Shown in pieces: positions 57,931-64,000 of a stretch of 64,000 nucleotides of DNA (positions within the stretch are counted from its first letter, which is position 1; every line of letters starts with the position of its first letter). The position numbers and the translations under genes were made by a program. The notes under the pieces are model-generated. The model worked only from the letters and a program-made list of their open reading frames with translations. It made no database searches and was not told the origin of the DNA. The stretch comes from Caproiciproducens sp. CPB-2 (GTDB lineage: Bacteria > Bacillota > Clostridia > Oscillospirales > Acutalibacteraceae): the NCBI RefSeq assembly GCF_036287215.1, contig NZ_CP142860.1, positions 3,224,001 to 3,288,000 on the forward strand, given 5' to 3'.

Positions 57931-58749
57931 TCAGGTCAATTCTTCAAAATCCTCAACACTGAGAGAGGGGTTCAGCGCCACGTTGATCCCCATGCTCAGC
58001 AGTCTCGCGCCTCTGGAAATAATCAGGTCGATTTCGCGCGGGGTCACCATCATCTGGGCGCCGCGCGGCGCGATTTTCTCCTCAGAACCGTCCGTTTCGC
58101 CGTCCAGCAGGTCCGCCGCCAGAGTGGCCGCGTCCACCACGGTCGGAATCCCCATGCTGACCACCGGAACGCCGAGCGTGCTTTCGTCGATGCGCGGCCT
58201 TGCGTTTCCCACCCCGGCCCCGGGGGAAATCCCCGCGGAACAAAGCTGCACCGTACAGCCCAGCCGGGCGGGGCTGCGCGCCGCAAGCGCGTCGACCGCA
58301 ACCACGGCGTCCGGGTTCAGCTCCTTGACCAGCGCCTGCAGAAGCTCCACGGCCTCAATCCCCGTGCAGCCCAGCACCCCGGGGCTCACCACGGAAACGG
58401 GACGCAGCCTGTCCAGGCCCGTCACCTTTGCCAGCTCGCCCTTGATATGCCTTGTCGCCAGAATTTTTTCGGCGACGAGCGGCCCCAGCGCGTCCGGCGT
58501 AATGGCGCGGTTCCCAAGCCCCGCCACCAGGACGCTTCCCTTCTCCGGCAACAGAGCGGACAGCTCCTGCGCGGTCAGGGTCAGCAGGCTGTTGTCGCTG
58601 TCGATATGGTCGGAAATCGCCTGGACCTCCAGCGTAACATACGTGTTGCCCTCCTCGTCTATCCGTGTGACCGTGCAGTCCTTTTCTTTCCGTGTAACGT
58701 GCCTGCTGGGTTCCGTATTTTCCAGCGCAAGATCGGTACGGAATACCAT
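57931..58749 (-). CDS. gpr: Germination protease GPR
   Basis: Aspartic-type endopeptidase that degrades small acid-soluble spore proteins during germination. 272 aa from the ATG at 58749 (AAAGGG upstream), somewhat shorter than the Bacillus enzyme. Conserved features: N-terminal FRTDLALE near the propeptide cleavage site, LVAGLGNRAITPDALGP split over the substrate region, and ARSPARLGCTVQLC. Divergent from rpsT and next to spoIIP; it should be transcribed in the forespore, though no sigma-G promoter was identified with confidence. Confidence 0.95.
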   Translation of the reverse strand: MVFRTDLALENTEPSRHVTRKEKDCTVTRIDEEGNTYVTLEVQAISDHIDSDNSLLTLTAQELSALLPEKGSVLVAGLGNRAITPDALGPLVAEKILATRHIKGELAKVTGLDRLRPVSVVSPGVLGCTGIEAVELLQALVKELNPDAVVAVDALAARSPARLGCTVQLCSAGISPGAGVGNARPRIDESTLGVPVVSMGIPTVVDAATLAADLLDGETDGSEEKIAPRGAQMMVTPREIDLIISRGARLLSMGINVALNPSLSVEDFEELT

Positions 58750-58783
58750 AAAAATCAGCCCTTTCCTATTTTTTTTAAAACAC

Positions 58784-58812
58784 TTGCATTTTTTGTCCAT
58801 CGATGGTATTAT
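58784..58812 (+). promoter_or_regulatory. Promoter of rpsT
   Basis: TTGCAT (58784-58789), 17-bp spacer, TATTAT (58807-58812), about 36 bp before the start codon. Confidence 0.7.
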
Positions 58813-58847
58813 TATTGATACGTGACAATACCAAAGGAGGTGGAATC

Positions 58848-59111
58848 ATGCCTAACATTAAATCAGCCAAAAAACGCGTAAAGGTTATTGCTACAAAAAC
58901 ACTCATCAACAAGTCCTTTCATTCCGGACTGAAAACTGATATAAAGAAAGCAAACCTTGCCGTAGAATCCAATGATGCCAACAAAGCGGATGCCGTTAAG
59001 GTTGCGATTAAGAAGATTGACCAGGCTGCGGCAAAGGGAATCCTGCACAAGAACACAGCCGCAAGAAAGAAATCAGCTCTTGCACGCAAGCTGAACGCAG
59101 CAAATGCATAA
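58848..59111 (+). CDS. rpsT: 30S ribosomal protein S20
   Basis: 87 aa, standard S20: [12 protein letters not shown] at the N-terminus, an all-helical Lys/Ala-rich body ([21 protein letters not shown] in two pieces). A perfect AAAGGAGGT lies 6 nt before the ATG. Monocistronic with promoter and terminator. Its place next to gpr is conserved in Firmicutes. Confidence 0.97.
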   Translation: MPNIKSAKKRVKVIATKTLINKSFHSGLKTDIKKANLAVESNDANKADAVKVAIKKIDQAAAKGILHKNTAARKKSALARKLNAANA

Positions 59112-59129
59112 CCCTGAATACGCGGTTTA

Positions 59130-59166
59130 AAAGCAAAAGCAGAGCCTTGCGCCCTGCTTTTTTATT
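59130..59166 (+). terminator. Terminator of rpsT
   Basis: AAGCAG and CTGCTT arms around AGCCTTGCGCC, then T6 on the plus strand. Confidence 0.75.
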
Positions 59167-59212
59167 ATCCTCCGGAGCGCAGGGGCGAATTTCCATAAAC
59201 TTGCCGCTTTGA

Positions 59213-59241
59213 TTGACTTTTCAAAAAGAATTGGTTATTAT
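59213..59241 (+). promoter_or_regulatory. Promoter of the 50-aa membrane peptide gene
   Basis: TTGACT (59213-59218), 17-bp spacer, TATTAT (59236-59241), about 47 bp before the TTG start. Confidence 0.8.
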
Positions 59242-59287
59242 ATATTATATAAACAGGATCTAATCATGATAAACGGAGGTGCTCGTT

Positions 59288-59440
59288 TTGAAAAAATGTA
59301 ATACATTATCCATATTGATTACAGTTATTTCCGCTATGACGGCCGTCGCGGCGGCTGTTGTTGCCGTCGTCCTCTTCTTTGAGAAAAAGAAAAAGGATGA
59401 AGAGGAGCTTGAGCACTACCTGGATTGTTCCATACAGTAA
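59288..59440 (+). CDS. 50-residue single-span membrane peptide
   Basis: TTG start with GGAGGT 7 nt upstream, TAA at 59438-59440. The product begins with a short basic stretch (KKC), has one membrane helix (about 8-31, Val/Ala-rich), and ends in a highly charged tail (EKKKKDEEELEHYLDC). It has its own sigma-A promoter (59213-59241) and a perfect terminator (59469-59501), so a transcript made for this peptide alone is likely. No family is recognised. The shape is like small regulatory membrane peptides that bind a larger membrane protein; this is a guess. Confidence 0.75.
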   Translation: MKKCNTLSILITVISAMTAVAAAVVAVVLFFEKKKKDEEELEHYLDCSIQ

Positions 59441-59468
59441 GGGACTTCCTCCGGTGCCGTAACAGGAT

Positions 59469-59501
59469 ACGGGCAGGTTTTGATACCTGCCCGTTTTTTT
59501 T
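59469..59501 (+). terminator. Terminator of the 50-aa peptide gene
   Basis: ACGGGCAGGT (59469-59478) and ACCTGCCCGT (59485-59494), loop TTTGAT, then an unbroken T8 run: a textbook intrinsic terminator. Confidence 0.95.
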
Positions 59502-59600
59502 CATGCTTTTAGCCTTACCATATATTTTTTGAAATACGTACGGTAATACAGCTTCCATATCTCCCACAGAAGCATGCCGATGATCTGGCCGTTGATAATC

Positions 59601-59626
59601 CTGAAAATCCTGTACAGGATTTTCAG
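59601..59626. repeat. 26-bp perfect palindrome after spoVAE
   Basis: CTGAAAATCCTGT followed directly by its reverse complement ACAGGATTTTCAG, with no spacer. It lies 17 bp after the spoVAE stop. It may act as a terminator hairpin or as a DNA-binding site for a dimer; the surrounding 140 bp hold only a short open frame without an RBS. Confidence 0.85.
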
Positions 59627-59642
59627 AACGAGAAAGGTTTTG

Positions 59643-59999
59643 CTAGCTCTTATCTCCCGACTTTGAAAACAGGGCGGCAACGTATCCGAAGAACACGGCC
59701 GCCGCAATACCCGCGGCACTCGCCGCGACGCCGCCGGTAAACGCGCCCAGCAAACCCTGTTCCCTGACCGCTTCAAGCGTCCCTTTCGCCATCAGATACC
59801 CAAAACCGGTCAGCGGCACCGTAGCGCCGGCCCCCGCAAAGTCCACAAGCGGCCCGTACAGCCCCAGCCCCGTCAGCGCCACACCCAGTGTGACAAACAA
59901 AACAAGGATTCTGGCCGGCGTCAGCTTCGTAAAATCAATCAGCACCTGGCCGATCGCGCAAATGGCTCCGCCGATCAAAAAAGCCCATAAATAATCCAT
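59643..59999 (-). CDS. spoVAE: Stage V sporulation protein AE
   Basis: 118 aa, four hydrophobic segments, with the SpoVAE hallmark VDFAGAGATVPLTGFGYLM at about 50-68 and the N-terminal WAFLIGGAICAIGQVLIDFTKLTPAR as two motifs. SpoVA proteins move dipicolinic acid into the forespore and out at germination. The ATG at 59999 follows GAGGTGA. spoVAC and spoVAD, its usual partners, are not adjacent: the next upstream gene is asnB. Confidence 0.94.
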   Translation of the reverse strand: MDYLWAFLIGGAICAIGQVLIDFTKLTPARILVLFVTLGVALTGLGLYGPLVDFAGAGATVPLTGFGYLMAKGTLEAVREQGLLGAFTGGVAASAAGIAAAVFFGYVAALFSKSGDKS

Positions 60000-60067
60000 G
60001 TTTTTCACCTCGGTTTTATTTTCGCCGGATGATCGCTTCAATATACATTCCAAAGAATTAAATCAGC

Positions 60068-60104
60068 AAAAAACACCGCCGGAAGCTCTCCGGCGGTGTT
60101 TTTC
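60068..60104 (-). terminator. Terminator of asnB
   Basis: AACACCGCCGGA (60072-60083) and TCCGGCGGTGTT (60089-60100) form a 12-bp stem; the minus strand continues with T6. Confidence 0.92.
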
Positions 60105-60110
60105 GGCGTT

Positions 60111-61979
60111 CTAACGGACCGCGGGCATATCGCCCGGCTCGTGGGAACCGCCGTTAAAATAAATATCGTACCAGACGAGGAAAACGAAAATCGTCCAGAT
60201 CTTGCGGTTGTTGTCCCGCTTCCCGCTGTAGTGGTCGTCAAGGAATTTCATCAGCTCGTCGGTATTGAAGAACTGCTTTGCGGTTTTGCCCGTAAAGGCA
60301 TCCTTTACAAGGTTATAATATTTTTCATCCCTGAGCCATACGCGCGTCGGCACCGGGAACCCCAGCTTTTTCTTCTGCGCGGTCGCGTCCGGCAGATGCT
60401 TCATCGCGGCAAGGCGCATCGCGTACTTGGTGTTTTCCTTATTCACCCGCAGCTTTCTCGGAATGCGGGAAGCGACCCCGAACACCTCTTTGTCGAGGAA
60501 CGGCACGCGCAGCTCCAGCGAATTCGCCATGCTCATGCGGTCCGCTTTCAGAAGGATGTCGCCGACCAGCCAGACGTTGATGTCCAGATACTGCATCTTG
60601 GTCACGTCGTCCTTGTCCTTTACGCGGTCGTAATACGGCTTTGTCAGCTCCTGCGGACGGGTGACCGGAATATCACTTTTCAGCAGACGGCGTTTTTCGT
60701 CCATGGTAAACATGCTGCAGTTGCCGATGAAGTTTTCCTCGATCGGCAGCGCGCCGCGCATCAGGAAGCTTTTCCCCCGGAAGGAAAACGGCAGCGCCTT
60801 CGCAACCGCCGCCAGCGCCCTGCGCAGGCCGAGCGGCAGCTTTTTGTAGCCTGCAAAATCATCCGGCTCGTGATAAATATTGTATCCGCCGAACAGCTCG
60901 TCCGCGCCCTCGCCGGAAAGCACCACCTTCACGTACTCGCTCGCCATTTTGGAAACAAAATAGAGGGCGATGCAGGACGCGTCGGCCAGAGGCTGGTCCA
61001 TATGGTACTGCACCTTGCGGATATTTCCCCAGTATTCGTCGGCGGAAATGACCTTATAGTGGTGTTCCACGCCGATTTTTTCGGATAAGTTCTTCGCCCA
61101 GTCGATTTCGTTGTATTTTTCCCCGTAGTCGAACCCGACCGTAAAGGTCTTCTGCCCGGCGAAGTAGGTGGAAACATAGCTGGAATCCACGCCGCTGGAC
61201 AGGAAGCACCCGACTTCCACGTCGCTGATTTTGTGCGCGCTGACCGAGTCCTCAAAAACCTTTTCGATTTCCTCGACGGCCTGTTCCCGGGTCATGCCGG
61301 GGTCCTCGCTGAATTCCGGCTCCCAGTAGCGGTGGGTTTCGACCTTGCCGTCCTTGTACCAGAGGTAGTGCGCCGGCATCAGGCAGTAGACATTCTCGAA
61401 GAAGGTTTCCGGCGGAACGGCGTATTCAAACGAGATATAATTGTTCAGCGCGTTCTTATTGAATTTCTTTTCAAAGCCGGGAAATTCCAGAATGCTCTTG
61501 ATTTCGGAGCCGTAAACAAAATGGCCGCCGACCTGCGTGTAATGCATCGGCTTGATCCCGAAATAGTCGCGGGCAATAAACACGCTCTTTTCGACGGTGT
61601 CATAGATGGCAAACGCGAACATCCCGCGCAGCTTGGTCAGAAGGTCTTCGTGCCATTCCTCAAAGCCGTGGATCAGCACCTCGGAATCGGTCTGGGTATA
61701 AAAACGGTGCCCCTTTTCCAGCAGGATGTTTCTGAGCTCCCGGTAGTTATAGATTTCCCCGTTAAACGTAAGCACCAGGGTTTTGTTCTCGTTGTAGATC
61801 GGCTGGTCGCCCGAGGAAGCAACGTCGATGATGCTCAGGCGCCGGAAGCCCATGGAGATATCGGAATCGGTAAAAAACCCGTTGGAGTCCGGCCCCCTGT
61901 GGGTGATTTTATCCGTCATGCTTTTAATCACTGCGTCGCGGTCGATTACTTCACCGGTAAATCCGCACAATCCGCACAT
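60111..61979 (-). CDS. asnB: Asparagine synthetase (glutamine-hydrolysing)
   Basis: Makes asparagine from aspartate, glutamine and ATP; 622 aa. The N-terminal Ntn glutaminase domain starts directly with the nucleophile (MCGLCGFTG, Cys2) and contains RGPDSNGF and FNGEIYN. The C-terminal PP-loop domain has LSSGVDSSYV (about 255) and the GEGADELFGGY motif. GGGGAGG precedes the ATG by 10 nt. It starts 5 bp after the stop of the CpXC gene. Some close family members amidate cell-wall diaminopimelate (LtsA/AsnB), which cannot be excluded. Confidence 0.95.
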   Translation of the reverse strand: MCGLCGFTGEVIDRDAVIKSMTDKITHRGPDSNGFFTDSDISMGFRRLSIIDVASSGDQPIYNENKTLVLTFNGEIYNYRELRNILLEKGHRFYTQTDSEVLIHGFEEWHEDLLTKLRGMFAFAIYDTVEKSVFIARDYFGIKPMHYTQVGGHFVYGSEIKSILEFPGFEKKFNKNALNNYISFEYAVPPETFFENVYCLMPAHYLWYKDGKVETHRYWEPEFSEDPGMTREQAVEEIEKVFEDSVSAHKISDVEVGCFLSSGVDSSYVSTYFAGQKTFTVGFDYGEKYNEIDWAKNLSEKIGVEHHYKVISADEYWGNIRKVQYHMDQPLADASCIALYFVSKMASEYVKVVLSGEGADELFGGYNIYHEPDDFAGYKKLPLGLRRALAAVAKALPFSFRGKSFLMRGALPIEENFIGNCSMFTMDEKRRLLKSDIPVTRPQELTKPYYDRVKDKDDVTKMQYLDINVWLVGDILLKADRMSMANSLELRVPFLDKEVFGVASRIPRKLRVNKENTKYAMRLAAMKHLPDATAQKKKLGFPVPTRVWLRDEKYYNLVKDAFTGKTAKQFFNTDELMKFLDDHYSGKRDNNRKIWTIFVFLVWYDIYFNGGSHEPGDMPAVR

Positions 61980-61984
61980 CTGTC

Positions 61985-62647
61985 TTAGTCCTCCCCGCCG
62001 CGGTACACCCGCAAAATATTTTCAGCGGCGGCGGAATCCACCGCCACAAAATCGTCGTCCCGTGAAACCGCGCCCACGCTTTCCACAATCTCCAGCGATT
62101 TGCGGTAAACGTCCATACGCGTTCCCTGCTGAACCGGCTCGTCCTCCCCCTGCAGGAAAAAGGAAAACACAACCCGGTTCTCTTTTTCATCCGCGTAGCA
62201 AAAGTATCCGGCGGAAGTCTTTCTGTCGTGTTTTTTGCCAGCCACGTCGGTGAGCGCCAGCTTGACCAGCTCCACCGCAAAATCGTTCAGCCCGGCCTCA
62301 AAAATAAGCACTTTTTCCTTCAGTCCCGCCAGCGAGGTCACCGCCCGCTTGGCCATCCCGTTAAACTGCGGAAAAGCTTCGCCCACACTGACCGGTTCCA
62401 GCTGGCAGCAGCCGCTGTTCGGCACAACATATACCATAAACTGATTTTCTTTGTCGTGATAAAGGCAAGGATAAACAAGCTGCGCTTCATAGCCGCATTC
62501 CGGACATTTCCAGTCAAACAGCGTTTCATCCAGGATGCGCTGCCGCAGATCCGGGTTTTCCCCGGCGTTGATTTCGGGGCTCATCGCTGTTTTTACCACG
62601 GCGCCGCAGTGAGGGCAGCTTACGTCCCTGTTTCCAACCGATGGCAT
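61985..62647 (-). CDS. CpXC-domain protein
   Basis: 220 aa from the ATG at 62647 (AAGGAGG upstream). The N-terminal half carries paired cysteines of the CpXC type: CPHCGAVV (about 11-18) and KCPECGYEA (about 47-55), likely to bind one zinc. The remainder is alpha/beta without a known motif. Function unknown; CpXC proteins are common in Clostridia. It is immediately upstream of asnB on the same strand, so the two are probably co-expressed. Confidence 0.88.
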   Translation of the reverse strand: MPSVGNRDVSCPHCGAVVKTAMSPEINAGENPDLRQRILDETLFDWKCPECGYEAQLVYPCLYHDKENQFMVYVVPNSGCCQLEPVSVGEAFPQFNGMAKRAVTSLAGLKEKVLIFEAGLNDFAVELVKLALTDVAGKKHDRKTSAGYFCYADEKENRVVFSFFLQGEDEPVQQGTRMDVYRKSLEIVESVGAVSRDDDFVAVDSAAAENILRVYRGGED

Positions 62648-62807
62648 TTTTATTTCCTCCTTAGCCTTTGCGTATTTGTTCATTATATCACAACGAATTT
62701 AAAAAAGGAATAGAATTAAATAATCCTGTTATTTTTCAAACTTTTGAGTTATAATAATAGCATGGAAGCCCCATCATGAACACCGCTATTGCGGCAGGAG
62801 GTACGCT

Positions 62808-63335
62808 ATGAATTTTTTTGAAACTGTAACCGGCAGGGTAACAAAAGCAGTCGACTATGTTGTTGAGAAAAACCGCAAAGCCGCGCTGATAAATCGCATC
62901 AGGATCGTGATTAAAAACGAAAGGGAAAACGAAGCGCGCGCCTACGTCGCATTGGGAAAATATTATTTTCAGAATCTGCGCGACGCGCAGAACGAGGAAA
63001 CCGAGTCCCTGTGCAAAGCGGTGGAAGCCGCCGACAAGCGCATAAAGAAGGCGTTTGACAAGCTCGACGAGCTCACCGCCGACGAGGGATACGAGGACGA
63101 CGCCTGTACCGACTGTACGGACGACTGCGATTACTGCCCGTGCGGCTGTTCCGGCGAGCCCGGCGCGGAAAGCACGGACGTCCCCGCGCCGGAACCGGAG
63201 GACGAGATCGCGCCCGCCGATTTTCCGCTCCATTTCCCCATTGTTGACAAGGCAAACGACAGGGATGACACGTCCGAAGAGGCGGCCGAGGAAGCGGCGG
63301 ACGACGAGGACGAGGCCCAGCCCACGCTGGACTGA
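62808..63335 (+). CDS. Acidic Cys-rich protein of unknown function
   Basis: 175 aa. The N-terminal half (about 1-95) is helical and charged, probably a coiled coil (KKAFDKLDELTADEG). A compact cysteine cluster follows (about 99-116, ACTDCTDDCDYCPCGC), then a very acidic, probably disordered tail (EEAAEEAADDEDE). GGAGGT precedes the ATG. The cluster could hold a metal or a disulphide knot. It starts 8 bp before mnmA on the same strand, which suggests co-expression. No family recognised. Confidence 0.78.
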   Translation: MNFFETVTGRVTKAVDYVVEKNRKAALINRIRIVIKNERENEARAYVALGKYYFQNLRDAQNEETESLCKAVEAADKRIKKAFDKLDELTADEGYEDDACTDCTDDCDYCPCGCSGEPGAESTDVPAPEPEDEIAPADFPLHFPIVDKANDRDDTSEEAAEEAADDEDEAQPTLD

Positions 63336-63343
63336 GCGGGAAT

Positions 63344-64000
63344 ATGAAGAAAAAAGTAATGCTCGGCATGAGCGGCGGCGTGGACAGCTCCGTTGCCGCG
63401 CTCCTGCTTCTCAGGGACGGATACGACGTTACCGGCGTCACCCTGCGGCTGCGGCCGGACGAATACATGTGCCAGAGCTCGGCGGGCGGCTGCTGCTCGC
63501 TGGACGATATCGACGACGCACGCAGGGTTGCCTACAAGCTCGGGATCGACCATCTGGTCCTCAATTTTACGGACGTTTTCGAAAAGGACGTCATCGACTA
63601 TTTCGCGGCGCAGTACGCGGCGGGACTGACGCCCAACCCATGTATCGCCTGCAACCGCCACGTCAAATTCGACGCTATGCTCCGCCGCGCGAAAGAACTG
63701 GATTTTGACTATATCGCCACCGGCCACTACGCCGTGATCGAACAGAACGCGGCCGGGCGCTGGCTTTTGAAAAAGGCGCCCGCCAGCAAGGACCAGAGCT
63801 ATGTGCTGTACTCCTTCACGCAGGAACAGCTCAGCCGCACCCTGATGCCGCTGGGAAAATACACAAAGCCCGAGGCGCGCGCCATGGCGGAGGAAGCCGG
63901 GCTGCCCGTCGCGCATAAGCCGGACAGCCAGGAAATCTGCTTTGTGGAAAACAACGATTACGCCGGATTCATTGAGCGCTACACCGGGGAAACCGCTCCG
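63344..64000 (+). CDS. mnmA: tRNA-specific 2-thiouridylase MnmA (3' end outside window)
   Basis: Installs sulphur at position 2 of wobble uridine in tRNA-Lys, Glu and Gln. The first 219 codons are present. The PP-loop SGGVDSSVAAL starts at residue 10, the first catalytic Cys is in NPCIACNRHVKF, and the second is in SQEICFVENNDY; the family's DQSYVLY motif is also seen. The start follows a weak RBS 8 bp after the Cys-rich gene. The extra Cys-rich insert CQSSAGGCC near residue 43 matches a variation seen in clostridial members. Confidence 0.95.
   Translation, partial: MKKKVMLGMSGGVDSSVAALLLLRDGYDVTGVTLRLRPDEYMCQSSAGGCCSLDDIDDARRVAYKLGIDHLVLNFTDVFEKDVIDYFAAQYAAGLTPNPCIACNRHVKFDAMLRRAKELDFDYIATGHYAVIEQNAAGRWLLKKAPASKDQSYVLYSFTQEQLSRTLMPLGKYTKPEARAMAEEAGLPVAHKPDSQEICFVENNDYAGFIERYTGETAP

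Noticed and set aside
59501-59642. A small gene encoding a basic peptide after spoVAE on the minus strand
   Set aside because: The open frame has no usable start with an RBS and runs through the 26-bp palindrome; probably non-coding.

Overview
The window looks like a chromosomal segment of a spore-forming, moderately GC-rich Clostridia member, most likely Oscillospiraceae/Ruminococcaceae-like. This is inferred from gene content and order, not from a database search. Evidence: sporulation genes (spoIIP, gpr, spoVAE); a perfect CIRCE element with hrcA-grpE-dnaK-dnaJ; the Firmicute order rpsT/gpr-spoIIP-lepA-hemW-hrcA-grpE-dnaK-dnaJ; Gram-positive style Shine-Dalgarno sites and sigma-A promoters with 17-bp spacers; PTS antitermination; and short GC-rich dispersed hairpins. 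No rRNA, tRNA or CRISPR array was seen.

Layout. 1-1441: end of a two-component system (kinase cut by the window edge, then the response regulator). 1644-3363: an apparently intact IS3/IS150-type insertion sequence with an A7 frameshift site. 3455-6093: leuCD and a Crp/Fnr-type regulator. 6132-10546: beta-glucoside PTS operon (bglP-bglA-licT) with promoter and antiterminator target in its leader. 10689-12921: lysS and greA, the latter with a consensus promoter and a 13-bp leader hairpin. 12993-17113: ftsE-ftsX-M23 murein hydrolase-S41 cluster in which the S41 protein has lost its catalytic residues. 17335-25828: PucR-type regulator, orphan MsmK/UgpC-type sugar ABC ATPase, RsuA-type pseudouridine synthase, DUF4830 protein, divergent EF-G paralogue, class II aldolase, and an OGG-type DNA glycosylase whose only well-placed start codon is ACG. 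26450-33118: hexitol (mannitol-type) PTS operon on the plus strand: EIICB, MtlR-type regulator, EIIA, SorE/YggP-type dehydrogenase, 1-phosphofructokinase, and an HPr lacking the regulatory Ser46.

33224-43119: NlpC/P60 protein, rlmB, a 1029-aa protein that looks like a degenerate P-type ATPase with a long disordered N-terminus, YczE-like membrane protein, DUF4358 lipoprotein, SGNH hydrolase, and the GGGtGRT/NifU-like pair. 43241-53861: secA, a small membrane protein, dnaJ, dnaK, grpE, hrcA, a pentapeptide-repeat protein and hemW. 53854-64000: lepA, two small secreted or membrane proteins, spoIIP, gpr, rpsT, a new 50-aa membrane peptide gene, spoVAE, asnB, CpXC protein, a Cys-rich acidic protein, and the start of mnmA.

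How the genes work together. The plus-strand hexitol operon encodes uptake and phosphorylation, oxidation by a non-MtlD dehydrogenase, and a fructose-1-phosphate kinase. This suggests hexitol-phosphate is oxidised next to the phosphorylated carbon, to fructose-1-phosphate, and then passes through FruK to the aldolase encoded nearby (inference). The ftsEX cluster links septal ABC-type signalling to a coiled-coil LytM hydrolase; the pseudo-S41 protein may be a PDZ scaffold. The most unusual items are the dead S41 protein, the pseudo-P-type ATPase, the Ser46-less HPr in the hexitol operon, the ACG start, and the GGGtGRT/NifU-like pair with missing scaffold cysteines.
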